The notes below the pieces were generated by a model. The model did no database searches. It saw nothing but the letters and a program-made list of their open reading frames with translations, and was not told the origin of the DNA. The position numbers were made by a program, and so were the translations under genes. Of a stretch of 64,000 bases of DNA, positions 32,443-41,885 are shown in pieces (the first letter of the stretch is position 1; the number at the start of each line of letters is the position of its first letter). The stretch is from Herbidospora mongoliensis (GTDB lineage Bacteria > Actinomycetota > Actinomycetes > Streptosporangiales > Streptosporangiaceae): the NCBI RefSeq assembly GCF_001570545.1, contig NZ_BBXD01000013.1:310001-374000 (forward strand). Direction: 5' to 3'.

Positions 32443-35400
32443 ATGAGAAGAGTTCTCACCGCCCTGCTGCTGCTCGTCTCCACCCTCCTCATCCCCTCGC
32501 AGGTGAGTCCGGCGCAGGCCGCCGCCGGACCGCCGTTCGCCGCGTTGGTCTTCTCCAAGACCGCCGGCTTCCGGCACACCTCCATCCCGGCGGGCATCGC
32601 CGCCATCAGGCAGCTCGGCCAGGAACAGAGCTTCACGGTCGACACCACCGAGGACTCGGCCGCCTTCACCGCGGCCAACCTGGCCAAATACCAGGTCGTG
32701 GTCTTCCTTTCCACCACGGGTGACGTGCTGAACGCCACCCAGCAGACCGCCTTCGAGCAGTACATCAAGGGCGGCGGCGGGTACGCCGGCGTGCACGCGG
32801 CCTCCGACACCGAGTACGACTGGTCCTGGTACGGCAAGCTGGTCGGCGCCTACTTCAAGCAGCACCCCGCGCCGCAGCAGGCCACCGTCAAGGTCGAGGA
32901 CCCCGCGCACCCCTCCACCGCCGGGCTGCCCGCGCGCTGGTCACGCACCGATGAGTGGTACGACTTCCGCACCAACCCGCGTGGCGCGGTCCACGTCCTG
33001 ACCTCCTTGGACGAGACCAGCTACAGCGGCGGCACGATGGGCGCCGACCACCCCACCAGCTGGTGCCAGAACTACGACGGCGGCCGCTCGTGGTACACCG
33101 CGCTGGGCCACTCCGACGAGTCCTTCGCCGAGCCCAACTTTCTGAAGATGCTGCTCGGCGGCCTGCAGACCGCCGCGGGCGTGGTGCCGGCCGACTGCTC
33201 GGCGAGCCTGGACTCGTCGTTCGCCAAGGTCACCGTCGACGACAACACCTCCAACCCGATGATGCTGGACGTCGCCGCCGACGGCACCGTCTTCTACATC
33301 GACCTGAGCGGTGACGTGAAGGCGGTCAAGCCGGGCGGCGGTGTGGTCGCCTCCGGACATCTGAACGTCTTCAACGCCAACGAGAGCGGCCTGCTGGGTC
33401 TGGCCCTCGACCCGGCGTTCGCCACCAATCGCTGGATGTACCTGTACTACTCGCCCCCGTCCAATGCCGTGGACCGGCTGTCGCGCTTCGTCGTCAGGGC
33501 AGACCTGACGCTCGACCTCGCCAGCGAGAAGGTCGTGCTGGAGGTGCCCGTCCAGCGGGCGGAGTGCTGCCACCACGGCGGTGGCATGGTGTTCGACAAG
33601 GCGACCGGCGACCTGTGGCTCGCCAACGGCGACAACACCAACCCCTTCGCCTCCGACGGGTACACCCCCATCGACGAGCGCGCCGGACGGTCCAGCTGGG
33701 ACGCCCAGGGCACCTCGGCCAACTCCAACGACCTGCGCGGCAAGGTCCTGCGCATCCACCCCGAGCCGGACGGCACCTACACCGTCCCCGCAGGCAACAT
33801 GTTCCCGCCGGGCACGCCGAAGACCCGCCCGGAGATCTACGCGATGGGTCTCCGCAATCCCTTCCGGATCGGCATCGACCCCAAGACGCACAAGTTGCTG
33901 GTCGCCAACTACGGCCCGGACGCCGGCCAGGCCAGCGCCACACGCGGCCCGGAGAACACCGTCGAGTGGGACATCCTCAACGGCCCGGGGTTCTACGGCT
34001 GGCCGTACTGCGTCGGCAACAACAGGCCCTACATCGACTTCGACTTCGCGACGAACACCTCGAAGCAGGCGTTCAACTGCGCGGCGCCGAAGAACGACTC
34101 GCCCAACAACACCGGCCTGACCGACCTGCCCGCGGCCAAGGCCGCCACGGTCTACTACCACTACGCCGCCGACCCCGCGTTTCCCGAACTCGGCGGCGGC
34201 GGCGCACCCATGGCAGGGCCCGCCTACCGCTACGACCCGGCGCTGGTGTCGGCCCGCAAGTGGCCCGCCTATTGGGACGGCAAGGCCGTCTTCGGTGAGT
34301 GGAACCAGAATCGCCTGTACTCCTTCCAGCTCAGCGCCGACGGCTCGCAACTGGTCGACATCAACCCTTTGCTGGGCACGATGAGCTTCAAGAAGCCGAT
34401 GGACATGAAGTTCGGCCCTGACGGGGCGCTGTACGTCATCGACTGGGGCTCGGGATTCGGCGGCAACAACGCCGACTCCGGCATCTACCGGATCGACTAC
34501 ACGAAGGGCGACCGGGCGCCGATCGCCCAGGCCAAGGCCAACAGAACCAACGGCCCCGTGCCGCTGACCGTGCAGTTCTCCAGCGCCGGATCCGCCGACC
34601 CCGACGGGACGCCGCTCACCTACGCCTGGGACTTCGACGGCAACGGCAGCGTCGACTCCACCGAGGCGAACCCCACTCGCACCTACACCACGGCGGGCAA
34701 CTTCACCGCCGTGCTGACCGTGAAGGACCAGGGCGGCACGACCGCCACCGCCAACGTGCCGATCGTGGCCGGCAACACCGCGCCCACTGTGACGATCAAT
34801 CTGCCGCCCAACGGCAGCTTCTTCAACTTCGGCGACCGGGTCGACTTCACCGTGACGGTCACCGACCCCGAAGACGGCACGGTCAACTGCGCGAACGTCA
34901 AGATCCAGGCCATCCTGGGGCACGACACGCACGGCCACCCGCTCGACCAGTACACCGGCTGCTCGGGCACCGTCCAGACCACCCTGTCCTCTGGGCACAG
35001 CGACGGTGACAACGTCTTCTACGTGCTGGAGGCCAGCTACACCGACCAAGGTGGCGCCGGATCCGCCGGTCCGCTGACCACCAGAACCCAGGTGCTGCTG
35101 CAGCCCAAGCACAAGCAGGCCGAGTTCTTCACGGCGACCGGGCGCGCCCCCGACGGCACCGGCGCCGGCGACCCCGGTGTGCGGGTGGAGACGACCTCCG
35201 ACACACAGGGCGGCTTCAGCAACATCAGTTCCATCGAGGACGGCGACTACTGGAGCCACGACCCGGTCAACCTGTCGGCGATCGAGCGCCTGACCTTCCG
35301 CGCGGCCTCGGGCTCGACCGGAGGCACGATCGAGATCCGGGCGGGCGCCGTGGGTGGTCCGCTGGTCGGCACGGCCACGGTGACCGGTACCGGCGGCTGG

Positions 35401-37032
35401 CAGACCTACCAGAACTTCTCTGTCACGCTGACCAACCCGCCCACGACGAGCGGGCCGCTGTACTTCGTCGTCCGCAAGCCGACGGGCAGCACCGGCAACG
35501 GCGCGCTGATCAACGTCAACTGGACCGACTTCATCAGCAGGAGCGTCAACGGCGTCACCCTGAGCGCCAACCCCGCCGGCCTGTCCTTCGGGTCGCGCAA
35601 CACCGGCACGACCAGCCCGCCCCAGGCGGTCACCGTCACCAACACCGGCAGCGCCGCGGCGACCCTGAGCGGCGTCACCGTCACCGGTGACTACGCGCGG
35701 ACCAGCACCTGCGGCGCCACCCTGGCCGCCGGCGCGTCCTGCACGGTCAACGTCACCTTCACCCCCACCGCGACGGGCACCCGAACGGGCACGCTCAACG
35801 TGGCGAGCAACGACGTGAACGGCCCGCTGTCGGTGGCACTGTCCGGCAGCGGCGTCACCTCGACCACCAACCTCGCCCTCGGCGCCGCGATGACCGCCAG
35901 CAGCTCCAACGGCGGCTACCCGCAGAGCAACGCCAACGACGACAACACCGCCACCTACTGGGAGTCTGCGAACAACGCCTTCCCGCAGTGGCTGCAGGCC
36001 GACCTGCGCTCCACGCAGAACATCGGCTCGATCACGCTGAAGCTGCCGCCGCCCGCGGCATGGGCGACCCGGACCCAGACCCTGTCGGTCCAGGGCAGCA
36101 CCGACGGCACGACGTGGACCACACTCAAGCCGTCCGCCCCCTACACCTTCAACCCCGCGACGGGAAACTCCGTCACGATCCCGCTGACCACCACGGGCGC
36201 GCGGTACGTCCGGCTGAACATCACCGCCAACACCGGCTGGTCCGCGGCGCAGATCGCGGAGTTCCAGGTCTTCCCGGGCGGTGGTGACCAGCCGCCGACC
36301 GTGAACCTGACGGCATCCCCGGCCACCCTGTCGTTCGCCTCAAGGACTGTCGGCAGCACCAGCCCTGCGCAGGCCGTCACGGTCACCAACACCGGCACGG
36401 GGCCGGCGACGCTGGGCACGGTCACCAACACCGGTGACTTCGCGCAGACCAAGACCTGCGGCGCCTCGCTGGCCGCCGGCGCGTCCTGCACGGTCAACGT
36501 CACCTTCACCCCGACCGCGACGGGCACCCGCACGGGCACCCTGAGCGTCGCCAGCAATGACCCGAACAGCCCGCTGACCGTCGCTCTCAGCGGCATCGGC
36601 GCCGCCGTTCCGGTCAGCAACCTGGCGCAGGGCCGGCCGACCACCGAAACCAGCCACGCGCAGACATACGCGTCCGGTAACGCCGTGGACGGCAACGCCG
36701 ACACCTACTGGGAGTCGGTCAACAACGCCTTTGCGCAGTCGATCACCGTCGACCTCGGCTCCTCGGTCAGCGTCGGTCGCATCGTCCTCAAGCTGCCCCC
36801 GGCCACCGCCTGGGCCACCCGCACCCAGACGCTCACCGTCCTCGGCAGCACAGACGGAACCACCTTCACCAACGTCGTCGGTTCGGCGGCGTACACCTTC
36901 AACCCGGCCACCGGGAACACGGCCACCATCACGTTCCCCGCCACCAGCAGGCGCTACCTGCGCCTGACCATCACCGCGAACACCGGCTGGCCCGCAGGGC
37001 AGGTCTCGGAGTTCGAGGTCTACGCCTCGTAA
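32443..37032 (+). CDS. secreted ThuA / sugar dehydrogenase-like modular protein
   Basis: A 1529-residue exported protein. Order: signal peptide (1-27); ThuA-like domain (about 30-250; VFSKTAGFRHTSI, GYAGVHAASDTEYDW); GSDH/PQQ-type six-blade propeller (about 258-686; AECCHHGGGMVFD, EIYAMGLRNPFRIG); PKD domain (about 690-776); Ig-like segment; CBM6-like module (about 886-1032); then a tandem duplication of a choice-of-anchor D domain and an F5/8 type C (discoidin) domain (1036-1280 and 1286-1529). Likely acts on and binds polysaccharide outside the cell; whether the propeller is catalytic is unclear. ATG 32443 follows GAGGTG. It lies within the tRNA-flanked islet. Confidence 0.9.
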   Translation: MRRVLTALLLLVSTLLIPSQVSPAQAAAGPPFAALVFSKTAGFRHTSIPAGIAAIRQLGQEQSFTVDTTEDSAAFTAANLAKYQVVVFLSTTGDVLNATQQTAFEQYIKGGGGYAGVHAASDTEYDWSWYGKLVGAYFKQHPAPQQATVKVEDPAHPSTAGLPARWSRTDEWYDFRTNPRGAVHVLTSLDETSYSGGTMGADHPTSWCQNYDGGRSWYTALGHSDESFAEPNFLKMLLGGLQTAAGVVPADCSASLDSSFAKVTVDDNTSNPMMLDVAADGTVFYIDLSGDVKAVKPGGGVVASGHLNVFNANESGLLGLALDPAFATNRWMYLYYSPPSNAVDRLSRFVVRADLTLDLASEKVVLEVPVQRAECCHHGGGMVFDKATGDLWLANGDNTNPFASDGYTPIDERAGRSSWDAQGTSANSNDLRGKVLRIHPEPDGTYTVPAGNMFPPGTPKTRPEIYAMGLRNPFRIGIDPKTHKLLVANYGPDAGQASATRGPENTVEWDILNGPGFYGWPYCVGNNRPYIDFDFATNTSKQAFNCAAPKNDSPNNTGLTDLPAAKAATVYYHYAADPAFPELGGGGAPMAGPAYRYDPALVSARKWPAYWDGKAVFGEWNQNRLYSFQLSADGSQLVDINPLLGTMSFKKPMDMKFGPDGALYVIDWGSGFGGNNADSGIYRIDYTKGDRAPIAQAKANRTNGPVPLTVQFSSAGSADPDGTPLTYAWDFDGNGSVDSTEANPTRTYTTAGNFTAVLTVKDQGGTTATANVPIVAGNTAPTVTINLPPNGSFFNFGDRVDFTVTVTDPEDGTVNCANVKIQAILGHDTHGHPLDQYTGCSGTVQTTLSSGHSDGDNVFYVLEASYTDQGGAGSAGPLTTRTQVLLQPKHKQAEFFTATGRAPDGTGAGDPGVRVETTSDTQGGFSNISSIEDGDYWSHDPVNLSAIERLTFRAASGSTGGTIEIRAGAVGGPLVGTATVTGTGGWQTYQNFSVTLTNPPTTSGPLYFVVRKPTGSTGNGALINVNWTDFISRSVNGVTLSANPAGLSFGSRNTGTTSPPQAVTVTNTGSAAATLSGVTVTGDYARTSTCGATLAAGASCTVNVTFTPTATGTRTGTLNVASNDVNGPLSVALSGSGVTSTTNLALGAAMTASSSNGGYPQSNANDDNTATYWESANNAFPQWLQADLRSTQNIGSITLKLPPPAAWATRTQTLSVQGSTDGTTWTTLKPSAPYTFNPATGNSVTIPLTTTGARYVRLNITANTGWSAAQIAEFQVFPGGGDQPPTVNLTASPATLSFASRTVGSTSPAQAVTVTNTGTGPATLGTVTNTGDFAQTKTCGASLAAGASCTVNVTFTPTATGTRTGTLSVASNDPNSPLTVALSGIGAAVPVSNLAQGRPTTETSHAQTYASGNAVDGNADTYWESVNNAFAQSITVDLGSSVSVGRIVLKLPPATAWATRTQTLTVLGSTDGTTFTNVVGSAAYTFNPATGNTATITFPATSRRYLRLTITANTGWPAGQVSEFEVYAS

Positions 37033-37043
37033 GTCGCCCGGAC

Positions 37044-37076
37044 CTCCGGAGGGGACGCTGTCCGTCCCCTCCGGAG
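37044..37076 (+). terminator. hairpin after the ThuA gene
   Basis: CTCCGGAGGGGAC and GTCCCCTCCGGAG form a perfect 13-bp stem with a seven-base loop, 11 bases after the stop codon. Confidence 0.8.
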
Positions 37077-37224
37077 TCGACTGTTCCTTAGAGCTCAATT
37101 GGACCGCGCGTGTCGGCGGCGGTTGGAGTGGGAGCCGGTTGGAGCAGCTTGCGGGGTGCGGGAACCTCAGCTGCCAGGGTTGACTTGGGGGTTCGTGGCT
37201 TGAGCATGATGAGGTAACTGGAAC

Positions 37225-37325
37225 TGCAACTGGAAACGATCACAGGGCGCCTCCCCGGAGGGAAACGCCCTGGTCAAGAGTGGAGCCGCCTTGGGGAATC
37301 GAACCCCAGACCTACGCATTACGAG
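37225..37325 (-). repeat. direct repeat partner of 31513-31613 (within tRNA-Thr)
   Basis: This copy includes the intact 3' part of tRNA-Thr and its terminator. With the left copy it brackets about 5.8 kb. Confidence 0.75.
37243..37272 (-). terminator. tRNA-Thr terminator hairpin
   Basis: CAGGGCG/CGCCCTG outer arms and CCTCC/GGAGG inner arms, starting 12 bases after the tRNA 3' end on the minus strand. Confidence 0.65.
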
Positions 37326-37357
37326 TGCGTCGCTCTGGCCGACTGAGCTAAGGCGGC
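37284..37357 (-). tRNA. tRNA-Thr (anticodon CGT)
   Basis: On the minus strand the acceptor GCCGCCT pairs with AGGCGGC. The D arm is AGCTCAGTCGGCCAGAGC, the anticodon stem is ACGCA/TGCGT with loop CTCGTAA (anticodon CGT, reads ACG), and the T arm is GGGGTTCGATTCCCC. The template encodes CCA at 37281-37283. Its 3' half is duplicated at 31513-31613. Confidence 0.95.
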
Positions 37358-37415
37358 ATGCCGACAAGCGGCACGCCCTACTGTACAGCCTCCGCCCCCT
37401 ACTCCGCGCCCACGA

Positions 37416-38864
37416 TCAACACCGAGTCCCCTCAGCCGGAACCGCCAAATCCACCAGGTAGGCGTCCACAGCCTTGTCCACACACGGAGACCCGGTCCCG
37501 TACGCCGTATGCCCGTCCCCGTCATACGACAGCAGCACCCCGGACTCCAACTGGGCAGCCAACCCCTCAGCCCACTCATAAGGCGTAGCCGGATCCCGGG
37601 TGGTCCCCACCACCAGAATCGGCGCCGCCCCGGCCGCCGTGATCCGCAAATCAGCCTCAGATGACCGGGCAGGCCAGTAAGCACAGGCCAAGCTGTCCCA
37701 CATCACAAAAGCCCCGAACCGCGGCGCCACCTCAGCCGCCCCCCGAGCCGCGGCCTCATAGGCGGCCACATCAGTGGGAAAGGCGTGATCAAGGCAGTTG
37801 ACCGCCTTGTTGGCCTCTGTCTGGTTGCTCCACGAGCCGTCCATCCGCCGTCCCAGCAGCACATCCGCCATCCGCAGCAGCTGGCTGCCATCTCCGGCGA
37901 AAGCGTCCCGAAGTGCCCCCCGGAGCACCTCCCAGGCGCCCTTGTCATACAGCGGGGTGATCACCCCGAAAGCGGCCCACGTGTCGTTGATCACCCGGGA
38001 GTCGGCCTGGTTCCGCAGCGGCAGCAGGTCAGATCGCTGCAACAGGCGGGAGATCTCGTCCAGCGCCCCCTCGACGTTCCGCGATGAGAACGGACAGTCC
38101 GCGACTGTGAAGCAGTCTTCGACGAAGGCTCGCATCGCGACCTCGAAGCCCTTGGCCTGCACCTCGTTCAGATCCAGTGCGGAAACCCGGGGATCGACCG
38201 CCCCGTCCAGGACAAGTGCTCGCACCCGATCGGGGAACAGCTGCGCATAAACCGCCCCGAGGTAGGTCCCGTAGGACTTCCCCAGGTACGTCAGCTTCGA
38301 GTCGCCGAGGGCCTCGCGCAAGACGTCCATGTCCCGGGCCGCGTCGGCGGTCCCCACGTGAGCGAGCAGCGAGCCGGCGTTCTTCTCACACCCGGCGGCG
38401 AACTCCTTGGCCCCGGCGACGATCGCCGCCTTCTCTTCCGGGGTGTCCGGCGTCATGTCCAGCGACAGGTAGGAATCGAGGTCAGGCTCGGACAGACACC
38501 GTATCGGGGTGGACTCCCCCACCCCTCGGGGGTCGAATCCAATCAGGTCGAACCGTTCGAGCAGCGTCTCAGAAACAGGAGAATCCTGGACGTATTCAAT
38601 GCCCGACCCTCCAGGCCCACCAGGATTGATCAGCAGTGACCCGATCGGCTCCCCGGTGGCAGGCCGCTTGGCGACGGAGATCTTGATCTTCTGGCCGCCG
38701 GGCTGGTCGTAATCCAGCGGTACGGTCAGCGAAGCGCACTCCAGGCCCTCATGGCACGGCGTCCACGACAGCGCCTTATCTTGGGCGGACGACGAGGTGG
38801 GCGGTGCCGCCGGCGCCGAACACGCGGTCGCCACCAGGGCTAACGCCAGCAGCAGGCGCCTCAC
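37416..38864 (-). CDS. exported alpha/beta hydrolase, tripeptidyl aminopeptidase (TAP) family
   Basis: A 482-residue lipoprotein-like serine hydrolase of the SlpD/SlpE/TAP family. The N-terminus (LLLALALVATACSAP) is a signal with a lipid-attachment Cys near residue 16. The oxyanion loop LLINPGGPGGSG, nucleophile GKSYGTYLG, Asp in ILVVGTTRDPATP and His in GDGHTAYG are all present, with the TAP C-terminal domain (DHAFPTDVAAYEAAA, SPCVDKAVDAYL). It should release N-terminal peptides outside the cell. The GTG at 38864 overlaps the RicT stop (GTGA). Confidence 0.92.
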   Translation of the reverse strand: MRRLLLALALVATACSAPAAPPTSSSAQDKALSWTPCHEGLECASLTVPLDYDQPGGQKIKISVAKRPATGEPIGSLLINPGGPGGSGIEYVQDSPVSETLLERFDLIGFDPRGVGESTPIRCLSEPDLDSYLSLDMTPDTPEEKAAIVAGAKEFAAGCEKNAGSLLAHVGTADAARDMDVLREALGDSKLTYLGKSYGTYLGAVYAQLFPDRVRALVLDGAVDPRVSALDLNEVQAKGFEVAMRAFVEDCFTVADCPFSSRNVEGALDEISRLLQRSDLLPLRNQADSRVINDTWAAFGVITPLYDKGAWEVLRGALRDAFAGDGSQLLRMADVLLGRRMDGSWSNQTEANKAVNCLDHAFPTDVAAYEAAARGAAEVAPRFGAFVMWDSLACAYWPARSSEADLRITAAGAAPILVVGTTRDPATPYEWAEGLAAQLESGVLLSYDGDGHTAYGTGSPCVDKAVDAYLVDLAVPAEGTRC

Positions 38865-39682
38865 GACGATTCGTAGGTTTCTTCGTACGCCTTCCGCGGC
38901 CCGCACACACTCGCCTTGGAGCACGCGCACCGCCGCCCGCCGTCGTTGAGCCGCACGATCACCGAATCGGACGGCACGTTGTGCCCGACGACCACTCCGG
39001 CGCCCTCCGGGGTGTCCACGGCCAGCCCCACCCGGGGCGCCCCGGCGCGGAACTCCTGGTAGAGCGGGTGCTCGAACTTCAGGCAGCACATCAACCGCCC
39101 GCACGCCCCGGCGATCCGCAGCGGGTTGACGGGAAGATCCTGGTCTTTCGCCATACGTACAGAAACGGGTTCGAAGTCCTTCAAGAAGGTCGCGCAGCAC
39201 AGATCGCGCCCGCACGGCCCGATCCCGCCCTGCAGCCGGGCCTCGTCGCGCGGCCCGATCTGGCGCAGTTCGACGCGGGCCCGCAGGTTGCGGGCGAGGT
39301 CGCGGACCAGCGCGCGGAAGTCGACCCGGTGAGGGGCGGAGAAGTAGACCGTGTAGACGTTGTCGGCGTCGATGAAATCGATTCCGACCACCTTCATCGG
39401 CAGCTCGTGGCGCTTGATCAGACGCTTGGACACGCTGCGGGCCTCGGCGCGGCGGCGCTTGTTGGACTCGTCGCGCGTGAGGTGTTCCTCACCGGCCAGG
39501 CCGCCGCAGACGGGCAGCCCCTCGACCTCGTCGGACACCCACTGGGGAGCCCAGATGGTCTCGGCGACCTCGAAACCGGCATCCGTCGGCACGAGGACCC
39601 TTTCGCCCACCTTTGGGGAGTGGCCACCCGGATCCAGGTAGTACAACCGCCCGTATCGGGTGAAACTCACGGCCATCATCAT
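38861..39682 (-). CDS. PSP1 domain regulatory protein (RicT/YaaT-like)
   Basis: A 273-residue cytosolic protein with the PSP1 C-terminal domain. The Cys-rich signature (GPCGRDLCCATFLKDF, GACGRLMCCLKFEHPLY) matches RicT/YaaT, part of the Fe-S-binding Ric complex that in Bacillus assists RNase Y and sporulation phosphorelay. The extra CACSKASVCG tail adds Cys. Start is uncertain among three consecutive ATGs (39682, 39679, 39676). It overlaps the TAP hydrolase by four bases; position beside holB/tmk is typical. Confidence 0.92.
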   Translation of the reverse strand: MMMAVSFTRYGRLYYLDPGGHSPKVGERVLVPTDAGFEVAETIWAPQWVSDEVEGLPVCGGLAGEEHLTRDESNKRRRAEARSVSKRLIKRHELPMKVVGIDFIDADNVYTVYFSAPHRVDFRALVRDLARNLRARVELRQIGPRDEARLQGGIGPCGRDLCCATFLKDFEPVSVRMAKDQDLPVNPLRIAGACGRLMCCLKFEHPLYQEFRAGAPRVGLAVDTPEGAGVVVGHNVPSDSVIVRLNDGGRRCACSKASVCGPRKAYEETYESS

Positions 39683-39741
39683 GCCCAAGGGAGCCAGGCC
39701 TCCTCGTATGGTTACGCCTCACGCCACCCTACGCGCCCTCC

Positions 39742-41124
39742 TTACCAGGCAACCACTCCGTCCATGACCCGGCCGGGAATGTCCAACACCTTTCTGTACG
39801 CATTCTCGGACACCACCCCGATCTCCAGCTGGCTCTGGACGAGCATCCGGGTGTCTCCCGCGGCCAGGTCGAGCAGCCGGAGCCAGGGGCGGCCCTGGTA
39901 GAGAATCCCGGCAGGCGCGCCGCTACTCGCGTCGAACGCCATGATCGCGGCCTGGGCATTGTCCAGATCAGCCGTGCCGGTGCCCACTCCAGCGATCAGC
40001 CGGGTGCCGTCGGCGGACATCCGCACCCCGTAGACCTCGCCCTTCGTCCCGCCGAGGGTGGCCGCCAGCTCCACCTGCCGGGGCGCGGCACCGGGCTGGG
40101 CGGCGTCGATCACGTACACCTCGGAGGCGTCGGGACAGTCGAGCGTCCACGTCTGTCCGGGCAGGATCTGGCGGTCCGCCACCGGCGCGTAGAAGCGGCA
40201 GGAACTGATACTCGCCAGCGTGCCGTCTCCGGCCTGCGACGGGACGAGATCAGCTGGTGCGACATTCACCGCACCCGAGCTCGTGGTGGCAATGGGCCCA
40301 CCCGGTCCTGTCAGGGGCGGGGCGATCGTCGCCATATTTCCTGACACCGCCGAAGACGGGACGACAGTAGGTGGCGGTATGACCACGACATCACCGGACG
40401 GACTGCCCGGTGAGAGCTCGACAGCCGGCTCCGAGATGTGCACCGTGACGTCCCCCATCGACAGGGGCATGTACGCGATCTTCGACCCGTCCTCATTCGC
40501 GGAGATCGACGTGAACCCCGCCGAAGGTCCGACCGACAGCGTCTGGGCAGCCCCCGACTCGGCGTCGGCGACCACGATGGTGCCGTTGCCGCCGGCCGCG
40601 CACGGGACCGCCCCGAAGACCACTTTCGTCCCGTCGCCGCTCACGGTGAAAGCGCTGAACCTGTTGCCGCTCGGCGGCCGAACCGGCAGCTCGGTGAGCG
40701 GTCCGGCCCGCCCGTCATTGTCCAAAGCGAATTGGACAATCTTGCCGGAGCAGGATCCGGCCCCGCTCATGGTGGCGTAGAAGGTCTGATTGTCCGGCGC
40801 GGCCTGGACCTGGTTGTACAACCATCCGCCGGTCGCATCGAGCCGGTCGACGGCGGCGCCGTCGGTGACACTGCGGATGTTCACCGCCACCTGGTCCCGC
40901 GCCTCGACGAAGAACCGGGGCGCCATATTCGTCGCCACCGTCTGGTCCAGCGCCCCCCGCGTCATGACCACGCTCCCGGCGATCGCCAGCCCGACCGCCA
41001 GGGCCGCCGCCACCGGCACCAGAAACCCCCTCTGAGCCCTCTCCAGGCGAAGCTCGGGCACGTCGGAGATCGTCTCGCCGGCGGCGGTCGTCGCGTCCTT
41101 CAGGCGGGAAATGACGTCGTTCAT
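39742..41124 (-). CDS. membrane-anchored beta-propeller protein, ECF partner
   Basis: A 460-residue protein with one transmembrane helix (about 34-56) after a cytoplasmic N-terminus (MNDVISRLKDATTAAGETIS). The outside portion has WD40/TolB-like repeats (FSAFTVSGDGTKVVFGAV, FTSISANEDGSKIAYMPL, VYGVRMSADGTRLIAGVG) and a low-complexity Pro/Ser/Thr insert. It overlaps the SigE-family sigma gene by four bases, and actinomycetes often pair such proteins as sensors or anti-sigma-like partners. No zinc anti-sigma HxxxCxxC motif is seen. Confidence 0.8.
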   Translation of the reverse strand: MNDVISRLKDATTAAGETISDVPELRLERAQRGFLVPVAAALAVGLAIAGSVVMTRGALDQTVATNMAPRFFVEARDQVAVNIRSVTDGAAVDRLDATGGWLYNQVQAAPDNQTFYATMSGAGSCSGKIVQFALDNDGRAGPLTELPVRPPSGNRFSAFTVSGDGTKVVFGAVPCAAGGNGTIVVADAESGAAQTLSVGPSAGFTSISANEDGSKIAYMPLSMGDVTVHISEPAVELSPGSPSGDVVVIPPPTVVPSSAVSGNMATIAPPLTGPGGPIATTSSGAVNVAPADLVPSQAGDGTLASISSCRFYAPVADRQILPGQTWTLDCPDASEVYVIDAAQPGAAPRQVELAATLGGTKGEVYGVRMSADGTRLIAGVGTGTADLDNAQAAIMAFDASSGAPAGILYQGRPWLRLLDLAAGDTRMLVQSQLEIGVVSENAYRKVLDIPGRVMDGVVAW

Positions 41125-41648
41125 GCGTTCTCTCCAAGGATGCGCCCCAGCGCGTCCAGCGCCCGGGAGGTCGTGGATTTGACGGTCCCCCTGCTGACCC
41201 CCATCGCCTGGGCGGTCTCCTCCTCCGACAGCTCGGCGTAATACCGCAGCACGAGCGCCTCCCGCTGCCGCTGCGGCAGCCGGTGCAGGCCGTCCAGGAC
41301 CTCCCGGCGTTCCGCGCCGAGTAACGCGGCCGACTCGGCCGACCAGACGGGTGGGTCGTAGGCCCCCGCGAACCACGACGGCAGCCGTCTTCGCCGCAGC
41401 ACGCTGCGCGCGTTGTTCAACACCGAGCTACGCAGATAGGGCAGCGCGGCCGCCGGATCACGAAGCAGCCGCCACCGGCGATGTAGCCCGAGAAACGCAT
41501 CCTGGACGGCGTCCTCCGCGCTCTCCCGGTCGCCGACCATCATCAGGGCGAGCCTGGTCAGCCCGAGCGCATGCTCCTCATAGAGCCGGCTGATCGCTTC
41601 ATCTCGATCACCGGAGGAGAGGGCGATGTCCACCGTTTCGGCCTGCAT
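41121..41648 (-). CDS. ECF sigma factor, SigE family
   Basis: A 175-residue SigE-family ECF sigma factor: region 2 in AISRLYEEHALGLTRLALMM, VGDRESAEDAVQDAFLGLHR and ALPYLRSSVLNNARSVLR; region 4 in LHRLPQRQREALVLRYYAEL and EETAQAMGVSRGTVKSTTSRAL. Coupled by ATGA to the propeller membrane protein downstream. Start at 41648 or a GTG five codons in; neither has a strong ribosome-binding site. The 237-base gap upstream shows nothing else. Confidence 0.92.
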   Translation of the reverse strand: MQAETVDIALSSGDRDEAISRLYEEHALGLTRLALMMVGDRESAEDAVQDAFLGLHRRWRLLRDPAAALPYLRSSVLNNARSVLRRRRLPSWFAGAYDPPVWSAESAALLGAERREVLDGLHRLPQRQREALVLRYYAELSEEETAQAMGVSRGTVKSTTSRALDALGRILGENA

Positions 41649-41885
41649 GCTTCAGAGACGTACAGAACACCCCGAGGTTGCTCGCCTCCGGCCACGAATG
41701 TCCAGAGCAGGCCCGGGGTGCCGATTCGGATGTGACCATCGGGCTGATGGCTGCGTCTGTAGTGGGGTGAAGACGACATCCCTTCGCGGGACTCCATCGG
41801 CAGCCGCATCGAGCAGCTCTATCCGCCTACGTCACCCGGCAGGCCCGCGTCAGCGACCTCCGCGCCCTGATCGACGACTCCCAGG

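Noticed and set aside
32941-35259. 772-codon minus-strand frame
   Set aside because: Antisense shadow of the ThuA/GSDH gene, no domain features.
41649-41885. plus-strand fragment reading AYVTRQARVSDLRALIDDS
   Set aside because: Short protein-like stretch only; no start, no family, and no flanking support.
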